Shown: piece by piece, positions 44,646 through 55,732 of the stretch
Numbering within the stretch: position 1 is the stretch's first letter
Layout of the letters: each line of letters opens with the position of its first letter
Origin: Ganoderma boninense
Lineage: Eukaryota > Basidiomycota > Agaricomycetes > Polyporales > Polyporaceae
Assembly: GCA_002900995.3 (NCBI GenBank)
Contig: CM035306.1
Coordinates: 1,178,001 to 1,242,000, forward strand
Length of the DNA stretch: 64,000 bases
Direction of reading: 5' to 3'
The notes under the pieces: model-generated
Databases searched by the model: none
The model's input: the letters and a program-made list of their open reading frames with translations, nothing else
What the model was told of the DNA's origin: nothing
Program-made: the position numbers and the translations under genes

Positions 44646-46300
44646 TCAGGCCACTTGCTGCGCAGCAGCTTTGCTCTTGCCAAAGGAGGGTTCGATCTTT
44701 CGACTGCCGTCCATGAACGCCTTGATGTCCTCCTCCGTGACGGCCGCTCTCCGCTGCATGGGGATGTGAGTCCAACGCTTGCTGCAAGAAAAGGAGGATA
44801 GGAACGCACGTCTTGGAAGTCCTTCACGAAGTCCTGCAGGATCTTTATGCACTTGCCCTTCAGCTCGCCCGTGAGCAGACGCCCAGCGCGGTACTCCTGC
44901 ATACACATCGTTCGATCAACCCCATAACCGCAAGGAAGGAATCAAAGCAGCGCGCACCTCGCCCATGTTCTTCCACTCCTCGTCGTCGTCGAGGAAGAAC
45001 CCGAGGTACTGATACGCGACGTCGACGTCCGGGTTACCCCCTAGCTTCCTGTGCTCCTCGACGGTCTCCTGGCCCCCGGAGAACCCGTGCTTGTTGATCT
45101 TGTTCTTGATCTGGTTGGGCGTGTCGTTCATGAATATGCTCGAGTTGGCGTCGGACGCGCTCATCTTCGTCTGGGGGCCCTGCAGCGCGGGGAAGAACTT
45201 GGCGTGGATCAGCGCGGGCTTGGGGTACTTGAGCTTCGCCGCGACGTCGCGCGTCAGCCGGAAGTACGGGTCCTGGTCGATCGCGCACGGGATGAGGCAC
45301 GGGATGTTCGACGCGCTCCCGAAGATCTGCGGGAACGAGTTCGAGAAGGACGGCGCGGCTTGGATGGACGCGAAGTGGATCTTGCCGATGTTGTCGCTGT
45401 ATGCGCGTGTGGGTGTGTGCATGCGGTGAAAGTTGGTGGTGGTGGGGGCGATGTCGGGATATCCAGTCAGCGAGATGCACAGGATTGCGGGACGAGAGAG
45501 TGGACGTACGAGTCGTTGAATCCGAACGTCGCCTTCGCCTGGTTGATGGTGATCTGGCGGGATATCTTGGAGACGTTGCGGTAGAACGCGCCGCCGACGA
45601 AATCGTAGTCGCTGAAGATGAACGTCTTCTCGAGCTTGAACCCGACGGCGATGATGTCGCGCGCGTTCCGCTTCGCGAACTCGTACGTCTGCTCGACCTT
45701 GAGCTGGTGCTTGAACAGAAACTTCTCGTCGTCCGTCAGCTGCACGACGAGCGGCACGTCGAACACCTCCTGTAGCCACCTTCGCGCCCCCTCGCATCGA
45801 TCAGCACACGCCTCTGAGCACCGGACCACGGACCATGCCCCGCCTCCCGCAGACACCGATGAAGAGTGTATGCGTACTCACTTCGTGAAAACGAACGGAA
45901 TCATATGCCCCAAATGCATCGAGTCGCTGCTGGGCCCGCGCCCGGTATACAAGAAGAACGGCTTGCCCTGCTCATAGCGGTCGAGGATGCCGTTGAGGTC
46001 GCGATGCGAGAAGAACATCCCGCGGCGGAGGAAGACGTGCGGCCGGTGGCCCGTGAGCCTCTCGAACCGCTCGAGGAGCTCGGGCTCGATCCTCCTCGTC
46101 CCGAACTGCAGGATCAGCTTCTCGTAGTCGATTGCCTGCTGCTTGCCGTCCTCCGTGACGCCGCCCTGCACGTCCCAGGGCGTGATGACCTGCTCGTGCG
46201 CGGCCTCCTTCGCCGCCGCTGCTGCTGGAAGGACGCCGTCGGGCTGCTGCTCGGGGTGTGGGGGCACGGTCGATGATGCTTGCGCTGGCTCGGAGGACAT
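44646..46300 (-). CDS. WRS1: Tryptophanyl-tRNA synthetase, cytoplasmic
   Basis: Charges tRNA-Trp. Five exons, clean: complement(44646..44777, 44810..44896, 44958..45396, 45510..45779, 45882..46300), 448 residues. An Ala/Pro/Gln-rich N-terminal leader precedes the eukaryotic-type class I core: [27 protein letters not shown] (HIGH-type motif MHLGH at ~133), QLTDDEKF, and the KMSAS loop ([13 protein letters not shown]). The C-terminal region contains [13 protein letters not shown] and ends in a Lys/Ala/Gln-rich tail. No mitochondrial presequence. The last intron uses the AG of CAAG four bases downstream of a CAG; only this acceptor keeps frame. Confidence 0.95.
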
Positions 46301-46913
46301 GGTGGTAGAGGTATAAGGGTGCTAGGACGCCAGCGACGGTGACTCGAGTGCAGAAGATGATTCCTCGGAGGAAGGTCTGTGCATGATCGCTCTGGTAATC
46401 TCCCTCTTCGATCGGTATTCAAAAGATCAACTTTTTTCATCTTATCTACACTCGCTGCCAGGGCCCAGAGCACGCGATATTCTTCTGATCAGAGCTCAAC
46501 TGTCTGCAATCGAGCTTGGCCAGAGGCCTCCGAATTGTGTTTGATCACCAGAGGATAATGATACTTTGCATTGTGCAAAAAAAAGGAACTGTAATCGCTG
46601 CTAATTGTATTGATGTATAAGTACAGATTGCTACACCGGAACGCAATAAGGGGTTTGCTATGTACGTGAGTATGAGGGCCCTAGAGTAGATTGTATGCCA
46701 CAAGAGAACGTGAGGGGGTGGGGGATACAGAGGGACACGACATCAGCGTCAAAGCCGTCCGTAATTTTCTATCGCTGCGCCCCAGGCCCCCTCCGCCATC
46801 CACCAATTTCGCTGCACCCTTGGGCAGCACACACGACCGGATGATTAAGACATGTGGTGGTTGGCGAGGGAGGGCGCGCCGACAACAACATTGTTAAATG
46901 TCGGTGGGGACGA
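46301..46913. other. Spacer between WRS promoter and TBP 3' end
   Basis: AT-rich, no gene seen. Confidence 0.45.
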
Positions 46914-48090
46914 TCATGGCTTGCGGAACTCGACAAGCACAGTGTAGATCGTGTTGAACGCAGTGTAGATCTCTTCGCGGACCTGAACGGCCAGCGGCGA
47001 TAGGACGTTAGCATGGATGTACGTAAACGATAATCTCATGACCTTCCCCGAGAGGATGCTGCGGAGACGATGGGAATGGCAAAGAAACGAAGCTTTACCT
47101 TTGCGCCAGTCAACACTATCTTGCCTGACACGAAGATCAGAAGCACGACTTTCGGCTTGATCATGCGGTAGATGAGACCAGGGAAAAGCTAGAAGACGAA
47201 GACTCAGCAACTGCGGTAGCTCACACGAGACAAGGGCGGCGCGTACCTCAGGCTCGTAAGAGCTGAACTGTCCGTGGCTGTACGCAAGACCCTCCAGACG
47301 GATGGGGAACTTGACGTCGCACGAGCCGACGATGTTCTGGATCTTGAACTCGGAGAACTTCGCGTCGAAGCCGAGCTTCTGCACGATGCGCGCGTACTTG
47401 CGCGACGCGAGACGCGAGTCGTCCTCGGACTTGGCGCCGGTCACGACCATCTTGCCCGACGCGAAGATGAGCGCAGTCGTCTTTGGGTCGCGGATGCGCA
47501 TGATGACGGCCGCGAAACGCTGTAAAGATAGCACGACGGAGGGAAGTCCGACGGCTACGCGATCAGGAGCATGGGATACGAACCTTGGGGTTGTACTCGG
47601 CGTTCCTCGCGTGGAGCGCGATCGTCTTCAGATCCAGGCGGCAGTCGAGGTTGACCGTCGCGACGATATTCTGGAGCGTCGGCACGATGCCGTCGACCGC
47701 GGTGATGTGCTGCTGCTCGAGAGTGAGCGGCGCGGGAGTGGCGGGGACGGCTGACGGGGGTGATGAGGGACCAGCGAGCGCGTTGGTCGGGCTGGCGATG
47801 GTGGGAGACTGAGACTGTGGCTGCGACTGGGCAGGCTGCGCGGTCTGAGTGGGTTGGGGCTGGGATGGATAGACGGGCCCTGGACCGGGGAGCGCAAGAC
47901 TCGGCGGTCCGGGGAGGTAAGGGTTGGATGGGTAGGGGAGCGCGAGCCCGGCATTGTTCTGCTGAGGCTGCTGGGGTTGTGGCTGCGACTGCTGGTAGGG
48001 CTGGGGTTGACTCTGCTGGTACTGTTGCGTTTGTGCGGGGTGGGCGGTGGGACGGAAGCCGACCTGGCGGGACTGGAGAGCGAAGGACAT
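46914..48090 (-). CDS. TBP1: TATA-box-binding protein
   Basis: General transcription factor subunit that nucleates pol I, II and III initiation. Four exons, clean: complement(46914..46982, 47099..47188, 47247..47519, 47584..48090), 312 residues. Residues 1-130 are a Gln/Pro-rich variable N-terminus. The core is the two-repeat saddle: [80 protein letters not shown], then [20 protein letters not shown] and [14 protein letters not shown]. Essentially invariant among eukaryotes, hence an anchor gene. The usual core length is kept. Confidence 0.97.
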
Positions 48091-48814
48091 GGTGATTCAG
48101 GACAGACCAGCAAAATTCAACCGTGGGAAAAAGCAGTGCGCGGGGGAGGAGGAGCGAACCGGGTTCTCTCTCCCGCCCTTATATACAGCGTAATTCAGGC
48201 TCCGCCCGAAACTTTCGATCATTTATAATCATCTGCCAGCTCTTATCATGACTCATTCCGGTGCTTTCTGACGGTCCTTACAACAATCGCCACGTCGACG
48301 TCGTCCTGGGCCTCGCTCCTCCATCCGTCTCGCTCCGCTCTTTGGACGACTTTCGACCCTTTGCAGCCGGCATTCGTTCATTGGCATCGATCTACTGTCC
48401 ATGCTCTTGGTGTGCTCTTGCGACGATGGCGGAGGGACTGTGGGGCGGCTGGGCGGAAGCAGTTGATTGTTGGGCGGCTGGCGGTGTGTTGACGACAATG
48501 GGTCTTCTGGTCGGCTTCGGTATCAGCGCTCCCTGGTATCGCTCCCAAATGAGGTCTGCGGCTCTCAGCCTCGTTGCCTTCTCTCCTCTGTGCTTCTCCC
48601 TTTGTCCTCTACTCTCCTGGCCTCTGCGCGCCAATCCACCGCTGTGCCACCCGTCGTGACGTGGAGGCCCTGCTGCGCACCCATGTACAATTACTAGCAA
48701 GTACAGCACAATACACGATTAGATAAAGCTATAAAGTTATCCATCTACAGTGCGCGTCCAAATGCGGGGAGAACCAACTGCGAACGAAGGATGGGGGCGG
48801 TACTCAGCGTCCCC
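48091..48814. other. TBP promoter and spacer
   Basis: About 720 bases. A minus-strand open frame (48392-48709) is Pro/Gln-rich with no domain; I do not call it. Confidence 0.4.
48178..48185 (-). promoter_or_regulatory. TATA box of the TBP gene
   Basis: TATATAAG on the minus strand about 90 bases before the TBP start codon; a good consensus TATA element in TBP's own promoter. Confidence 0.55.
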
Positions 48815-50365
48815 TCAATCAAACTCAAAAGTGTCCCTGGGCTCCTCGGCCACAGAAACATGCCGCAAGAGCGGGTCCAATGATGCCAACTCGTCCTTGA
48901 TGCCTGCCCGCGCGCAATCGTCCAGCTCCTTCAGCAGCGTCGCTATCAGCTTCTGCGGTGCGCGCATTGACAGATGGCGATTGCGGCGGCGGGAAGGACG
49001 CAGACGGGATGGAATGAGACAGATGCACGAACGGACCAAGGGAAGTTGTGGCGATCGACGCACCTTGAGCTTATGGTCGATTTGCCGTATCGTGTCCCCG
49101 AGAGTCGACGTCCAGCTGGGCGGCGGACTCCCGGGTCCACCGCCGTATATCGAGTTCGGGGTGACTGCCGAGCCCAGCATCGAGGCGTGCGCGATCCCCC
49201 ATAGGCTGCTGTCGCTATCATTGATGGAAGCAGCCTCGGCGCCCGAGAATAGGTAGGATACACCGGGGTGCGGTGAGAGAAGTCCCAGGGGACCCATCAT
49301 GCTGTGGCCCGAGTTCGAGAATGGAGAGGGCCCGAGGATTTTGGAGATTTTGTTGTATAGCTCGGAGAGGACGTCGAGAAGGGATAGAAGGGTCTGGTGG
49401 TAATCGAGGGAGAAAGGCTGCGCGCGGGCATTGAGTTGCCTTCAGGGCCCGAGACGGTAGGGAAGGACGTACAACGTGGGGAAGGGACATGTAAGCCTCG
49501 GAAGGGTCGGTATATGTTAGTGCATAGTCTGCGCCTGGTGGCCGTTTGGTGCCGGTTCTCGTCTTGAATAATCGTTGCTAGATGCACGCGCGAGCTGTAG
49601 CAGAGGGGGATGCGGGAAGGGAGAATGAATAGAAACGTACGATACGTGACTTGTCTGTCTCCTCCTTCAACAGGTCATACTCGGTCAAGACGTTCGAGAG
49701 TCCCTGAGCAGGTCTTGAGGCTCCTTGACATCAAATTGGTTTGCTAACGCCATACCGAGGACGGCAAATCGGTATGTCCTGAACTGGAGTTGCGGCGCGC
49801 ACGACCCACGGAGAGGAAATGAACACTCACCGTTGTTTCATGGCGACGTTGGTGAATGTTCTGTCAAGCTCCGCACGCGTAATCATAATGGTATGGAACC
49901 AATGGCTTCGCCTGAGGGATGTATGCGCGGTGTCCGGTTGGCAGGTGTCTCGTAGCGCGGAGGGACATAGGCGACGCACCCTTCGTGGACGTTCCGCAAG
50001 TACGTCAAGGTGATGATCCTCTTCTTCACCAGCTCCCTGAGGAACTCCACGGAGGTGCCTTGGGGGGTGCTTCCGTTGGCCTGGTGCTGCGCTGAGTTGA
50101 CCCCATCGCTGTGCAGTGACTGGACGTCCCATTCGCGCGGCATTGTCGCTGTGGTTGGGGTGGGGACCGCGGAGGGGTATGGGAGGCCGGGCGTGGTCGC
50201 TCCTGAATTTGCAGGGAAGGAGGAGGGGGGTGCGCCGCCAGCCGGGGGGTTGGCGGCGGCCTTGAAGCCACTGAGGAGGTTCTGTGCAGAGGACTTGCGC
50301 CGCATGGCAGGCCTGGGGGCTTCTACGATGGGCGCCATGGACATAACGGGGTTGAAGGTGGCCAT
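48815..50365 (-). CDS. Conserved fungal protein of unknown function, two apparent 1-nt indels
   Basis: Six exons: complement(48815..48952, 49064..49417, 49473..49577, 49641..49778, 49831..49911, 49979..50365), ~400 residues. The N-terminus is Ser/Pro/Thr-rich (RRKSSAQNLLSGFK). It is followed by helical, coding-strong segments: SVEFLRELVKKRIITLTYLR, HWFHTIMITRAELDRTF, RLFKTRTGTKRPPG, DYHQTLLSLLDVLSELYNKI, and a C-terminal helix KLIATLLKELDDCARAGIKD. The pattern is that of a conserved fungal protein, but I cannot name a family. Frame needs one extra base removed from the CCCC run at 49978-49981 and one base added near 49694-49697; all exon phases then agree. No signal peptide, TM or catalytic motif visible. 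Confidence 0.8.
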
Positions 50366-50752
50366 GGCGAGGACCCTCTGAAGTGCGTGGCAACCTCGCC
50401 TGCCGGTGGAAGTGATGGGATGCGAAGCGGCTGGAACAGAGACAAGCTTCGGTGCCCGGATGCGCACTACTTCTTGTTTTCAGCGCATAAGTACGCTGGG
50501 CGCTCGCTTCCGCGGAGTAAACATTTACATAAAGCCGTGTCTAGTCGATCAAGGTTGGGATATTTCCGTTTGTTCTTACTCGGGTAATATGCGGGATAAA
50601 GACGGCAATCTTACCGTTCGTAATCTAATCACGATCGCGTCTTTGCCATCCGTGTTCCCTGGCGTTGGGCAAGGGTTTCCGCTCGTCCTCTTCCTCCGTC
50701 CCATCCCGACCTCGTCCTTGCTGCTTGCTGTACCATAGACCAGCCATTCACC
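50366..50752. other. Divergent promoter region
   Basis: 387 bases between the start codons of the unknown protein (minus) and NTF2 (plus); no gene seen. Confidence 0.45.
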
Positions 50753-51377
50753 ATGGCGGACATAAACGCCATCGCAAAACAGTTCACGGACTTCTACTAC
50801 TCCACCTTCGACACAAATCGCGCAGGCCTCGCGAGCCTCTACGTACGTCCTCGAATCCCTTCCTTGCGGATGAGTATTTCTGATCGCCGTTTTTTACTTC
50901 GCATAGCGCGACTTTTCCATGCTGACCTGGGAGGGAACGCAACTCGTGGGTACCAACAGCATCTCGGAGAAGCTTGTGGTGCGCCTTTGTCCCGTCCCCC
51001 TCTCGCCACTCCACGTTCTCTGACTTCCGAGGACCTCTTCTAGGGCCTGCCCTTTGAGAAGGTGCAGCACAAGATCAGCACCCTCGACGCGCAACCGTCC
51101 AACCCGAATGTCGCAAGCTTGATTGTTAGCGTCACGGGCCTCCTCATTGTACGTCTCACATCACGACCTCCGGAACCCGTCTTCCCCTCCCCCTCATATC
51201 ATCCGCCGCAGGTCGACGACAGCCCGAACCCTCTCCAATACAGCCAGATATTCCAGCTCATACCCGACGGCGGCAGCTACTACGTGTAAGTGCCTACCGC
51301 AGCCCCTGCATTTCCCGTTTGGCCTCACCCGCTTGGACCTCAGCTACAACGACATCTTCCGCCTCAACTACGGCTAG
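50753..51377 (+). CDS. NTF2: Nuclear transport factor 2
   Basis: Carries Ran-GDP into the nucleus through FG nucleoporins. Five exons, clean: 50753..50842, 50907..50978, 51044..51148, 51212..51285, 51344..51377; 124 residues, the normal NTF2 length. Motifs: [66 protein letters not shown] and the terminal [10 protein letters not shown]. The whole protein is the single cone-like NTF2 domain. A stand-alone copy, not the G3BP or Mex67/NXF fusion type. Confidence 0.96.
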
Positions 51378-52219
51378 CGCAACAGGCGAGATGTCAACAA
51401 TCGGGCGTTCGGGAGCGAGGACTTCATCATATCAGCGAAGAAGGGAAGAACTCTCGAGCGGTGTAGGACGAGGGGTAGGATGCTCGGGAGGAGAAGTTGT
51501 ACCTCATAGTTTGTCTTCTATAATGCGATCCGCGGTCTTTCTTGCCTTTTCCTTCCTCCTATGCTTGCATCCTCTTCTCAAGGTCCGCGCCATCTACGTC
51601 TGCGCAGGGCTCGCCTCATCATGCGCCCCCAAGTGCCGTCGGAGGGCTACCTATTGCCAATGCGAAGTACGCATTTACGCAACGGCTACCCCGCCTCGCG
51701 CCGGCGCTCCGTGCTTGCCTGCGTTTCTCTCTGTTCCACAGCCTCGCGCCCTGAGTCTTGAGACTTTTTCGTATCATCCGAAGTGTTCCTCGGGCTTCCT
51801 AGGGCCCAGCTCCCGCCTCTATGTGTCGCTTCTGCCGGCCGGGGAGCCATGCAGATCACGCACCTCTGATCTCCACGTAAGTCTTCGCCTCCATTTTCCA
51901 TCCTCTCCACGCGCCCCGCCCGGCGACCCTTCAGCCTCTGCGTCCCATTGCCAAGATCCGGACACTGGGACCACCCATGACTGACGCCAGTACTGGCGGA
52001 CACGGCGGATCGGACGAGTCAGGCTGCACGAGGGCGATCCGAGTGTGGATGCAACGTGCGCTGCCCGGGCGGCGGAATAGGGCGAGTACAAAAACCGCGA
52101 GAGGGGGAGGGGGCCGTCCATCACCCACATCATCGTCAACAGCAGCAACGACGACGGCTGCAGGAGCACCAGCCACAACTGCACAAGGCGTATCCATATC
52201 TGCACCATTCAACGTCACG
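51378..52219. other. Intergenic before LOG gene
   Basis: About 840 bases, no supportable gene; an open frame continues in frame into the LOG start from 51977 but is Ser/Thr/Gly/Ala low-complexity, so I prefer the ATG at 52220. Confidence 0.4.
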
Positions 52220-53495
52220 ATGACCCAGAACCAGAACGCGAAGGAGGCAGAAACCCGCGCAGTGACGGTGTTCTGTGCGTCCTCGAAGGGGACAGACGTC
52301 GCGTTCGCGAACGCAGCCAAATGTACGTCCCATTGGCATTGACCGTCCCCCCCCCGCCCATTGCATCCATTTACACCCTGTTCCCTCCCGCCTCTCCGTC
52401 GCGACCCACGAGGCATATCCATATCCGCCACGCTAACGAGCTCAACCTAACTTTCCGACGGCGCGGCGCCATCGTCACTCGTGCGTCACCGCAGCGCTGG
52501 GCAAGGCGCTCGCCGACGCGCGCGGCCGCTCGTGTACGGCGGCGGGTCGCATGGGCTCATGGGCACCGTCTCGGGCGCCGCGCTCGCCGCGGGCGGCGCC
52601 GTGACGGGCGTCGTGCCGTACGCGATGGTCGTCGCGGGCGGGGAGCGCGGCCAGGTCGCGGGCGGACGCGAGCGCGAACGCGAGCGCGGATCAGGCGGGC
52701 AGGGAAAAGGTGCAGGGAAATCTTAACTGCGTTTAATGTCAACGCGCGGCTTGTCTTCGGGTCCGTGCGTGTGTTGCATGGACGCTGACGGGCTCGGGGC
52801 CGGAGTCGAATTTCGGGGGGAGGACGCTGACGTGCTCGTTTCCCGTAACATCAACGCGGATGCGGATGTTGCGCGCTGCATCGAAGGCGGAAGTTGTAAG
52901 TGACTGTGTGCCTGTGAGAGTGGGGAAGGGAAGACGGGGCTGACGCTCGGTGCAGGTCGTCGTCAATTCTATGCACGAACGAAAGGCGGAGATGGCGAAG
53001 CGCTCTTGCGCGTTCATCGGTCTTCCTGGAGGGTACGGCACCTTTGAAGAGGTGTGTTTTTAGTACCGGGAAGGCGGCTTTCTTTTTATGGCGGGCTGAC
53101 GCGTGTTTGCAGGTCCTCGAAGTGGTCTGCTGGTCCCAGATCGGCATCCACAGGAAGCGTATGTTGACATCGAGCGGCAGTCTCTTCCCCCGAACTCACA
53201 ATCTCCGTCATTCGTTTTCACAGCGGTCCTCGTTCTGAACGTCCACGGCTTCTGGAATCCGCTCCGTGAACTCGTGCGCAACGGAATCAAGAGCGGGTTC
53301 ATCCTCGAGCAGAACGAGCAGCTCCTTCGCTTCGTCGAAGGCCCCGAAGACTACGCCGAGCACGAGAACTTCGACTGGGGCAAAGCCGCCGTCGAGGCGC
53401 TGGACACATGGGAGAACATCGCATCCAGTCATTTCTACAACTGGCACCTGCGCAAGGACGGCAAGACGGAGGAAGACACGCTCGGCGCGGCGTAA
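52220..53495 (+). CDS. LOG-family protein (lysine decarboxylase-like / cytokinin nucleoside 5'-monophosphate phosphoribohydrolase)
   Basis: LOG enzymes remove ribose phosphate from nucleoside monophosphates; in plants this activates cytokinins. Supported exons: 52220..52322, one from 52495, one ending 52895, then 52956..53051, 53113..53158 and 53224..53495. Motifs: [42 protein letters not shown] (the PGGxGTxxE signature) and [11 protein letters not shown]. The centre (52640-52890) is unresolved: an Arg/Glu/Gly-rich stretch and one stop lie between the Rossmann part and SMHERK, and I cannot fix the splice there. One base is also missing near 52528-52530 (GRLVYGGG needs an extra base). Start chosen at the ATG giving a normal LOG N-terminus. 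Whether it makes cytokinin here is unknown. Confidence 0.82.
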
Positions 53496-53637
53496 CGCGC
53501 GTTAATAGTCCAAGAAACGGGATTGGGTATGGTCCAACGGTATATGTACACACACTATGTTATGTACGGGAGAAAGCCCATACGGCCGGAGGCACGGATG
53601 ATGATCTGCATGTTGTATAGAAGGCACCCTGGCACAT

Positions 53638-55319
53638 CTATGGCCACCCTTCCTCACCGCTCTTCCGGCCTTGGAAGTTCCACTCGACGAGGAGCGGCAC
53701 GACGGAGTTGTCAGGGTCTGCGTAGAAGTCCATCATCGCCCAGCCGCGGATCCTGACGTCGTCTACGTCCGAGGCGCCGCCCCCGCCCGACCCAGCGTCC
53801 TTCTCAGTTGCCCCGGTAGGCGTGGTCTGCGCGGGACTCCCACTAGCGCTGCCAGGGAGGTTGTCGAGGAGCCAGCTACCTAACCGCGCGTTGACGCCCT
53901 CGACGCCCAGCTTCCACTGGGGCCAGCCAAAGCCGTGCGCGACTAAGGTCGGGGGCGCGAGCGGGATGTTTACCGCGGAGAAGAACGAGAAGTTCAGGAT
54001 CGGCTGGGACTGCGCCCCGGAGGGGAGGACCAGGTTCTGGCTTGAGAGCTCCATCTTCTCGGGTATCGACAGGAAGGACGGGATGTCGTACCTGCGAGCG
54101 CACGGTCCCCGTCAGCTGTGCTCGCAACGGACGAAGAGCAGAGTCGGTCACTCAGGCATACCAATCCTGCGTGCGCACGAGCGTGCCCTTGAGCGTCCAC
54201 GTGAAGCCCGCCTTGTCGCTGTCCGGCCAGGCGGTGGGGTGTATGCCGAGCCCCTCGAGCCCGTTCGTCCAGCCGCTGCCGTCGCCGCCGAACCTGCTGA
54301 GCATGACGACCTTCCCGCGCACCTCGCCCAGCGTCGGGATGCGGTTCTCGAGGAACCACATCGCGAACCCCCCGGGGCCGTTCATGATCTCGTCGTGCAC
54401 GCTCTGCGAGAAGACCGGGAGCGGGGTCGTGTTGTAGTCCTCCTGCTTGATGGACATCACGATGGTCTCGCGGCTGGTCTCTGGGGAGGTGAGGAAGGCG
54501 TTGATGCTGCTGAGCATCTGCTGGAACGGCGTGCGCTCGGGCCAGATGCCGTGGTAGGCGATGAGGGCGCCGTTGATGACGGCGAGACGGATGTCGATCA
54601 CGCGGATGCCGGATGCTAGCTGGATGTCCAGTGTGGTTGACGTGGACTGGCATTGGGTAAAGGGCCAGCCATAGAAGGCCATCCTGCCAGAAAGGAAGTC
54701 GGTTGACTTGTCTGGTCAGAGGATGTCGCGTACAGTACGTACGTGTCATGAGTGCCTTTTAAAAATATTGATACGGGTCAGGAAGTGCTACCACACAGGA
54801 CATAAATCCGTACCTGGAAGGACGAGGGAGGAAAGCGGGAGTGAATCCGGCATCTCCGAGAGGAAAGTGGCGAGATTTCGTTGCGGTAGCACAGTGAGCT
54901 TGTAGTGCTTCTTTGAGACCTACACAAAAAAGAGCGCAGTGAGGGTTGTCTCCCTGTGGCATGTATTGGCCACCAGTATGTACCTTATTCCTGTATACGC
55001 GCCATGGGAAGTCTGTAGAGACCTGGACAGACTTCCACCCTGCACCCAGTTTCACAGGCAAGTTGTGTGCGGCGTGATGACCACTACCAGTGGTGACAGC
55101 TGGCGAGTCTGTCTTCCCCTCCGCCGCCTCCAGAGCCCTTATCGCAATGGTCAAGGACTTCTTTGAGACCGTGGTGGTCGACGAGGCGTGTGGGGGAATC
55201 GCCAGGTCGGACTCTCCCAGCAGCGCCGAGGCCTCCGAGGCCGCCTTTGAGCTGGACTTGTGCGCCGATTGAGAGAAGGACAAGTGCTTGTCGGTTCCAT
55301 TGAAGACGGTGAGCTTCAT
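53638..55319 (-). CDS. Phosphatidylinositol-specific phospholipase C-like protein with a microexon
   Basis: PI-PLC X-type domain protein that would cleave phosphoinositides or GPI. Five exons, clean: complement(53638..54091, 54162..54683, 54743..54755, 54814..54919, 54984..55319), 476 residues. Residues ~1-140 are an N-terminal region with a beta-rich start (MKLTVFNGTDKHLSFS). The catalytic core is LPGTHDT (first His ~150), FTQCQST, LASGIRVIDIRL and AYHGIW (second His ~196), followed by IVMSIKQED and GKVVMLSRFGG. The LPGTHDT codons are spread over three exons; the middle one is only 13 nt (54743..54755) with good AG and GT borders. No Ca-binding C2/EF region, so it is a small bacterial-like PI-PLC and not a PLC-delta. 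No clear signal peptide. Confidence 0.9.
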
Positions 55320-55732
55320 CCTGTGCAGACCGGAGAGCAAGGGCGTGCAGGAGCTCGAGGGGAGGGCCGCTGTGGGGGGTTGGGGGAGCGAGGCCAACCA
55401 TATTTAGCACGTTGCTGGGAGAGTGCTTCGAGCTGTGGCAGTGCCGAACAAGGAGGTGTCACCGAAAGTGGTCATGAATTATCTATCGCCTCGGGCCGGT
55501 GGTTGCCGTCTCCGTGTCGGACATAGGCGACTCGGATGACCTCAGCCTGTTGCTACGCCTTATCCACCGAGCTGCAGACGACCTCTGCCAGTCTTCTCGA
55601 CAGCAGTGCTCATAGCTCATCTCTCGCATTGGTTTGTGAGGGGTTCTATAGGTGAATATCTCCATGTATCACGTATAACCATCCGTGCTAATACACACAC
55701 CCCGTGTCCTCCGCTTCCAGGCTGCTTTGGCA
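55320..55732. other. Divergent promoter region
   Basis: 413 bases between the PI-PLC-like and F-box-like start codons; no gene seen. Confidence 0.45.
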
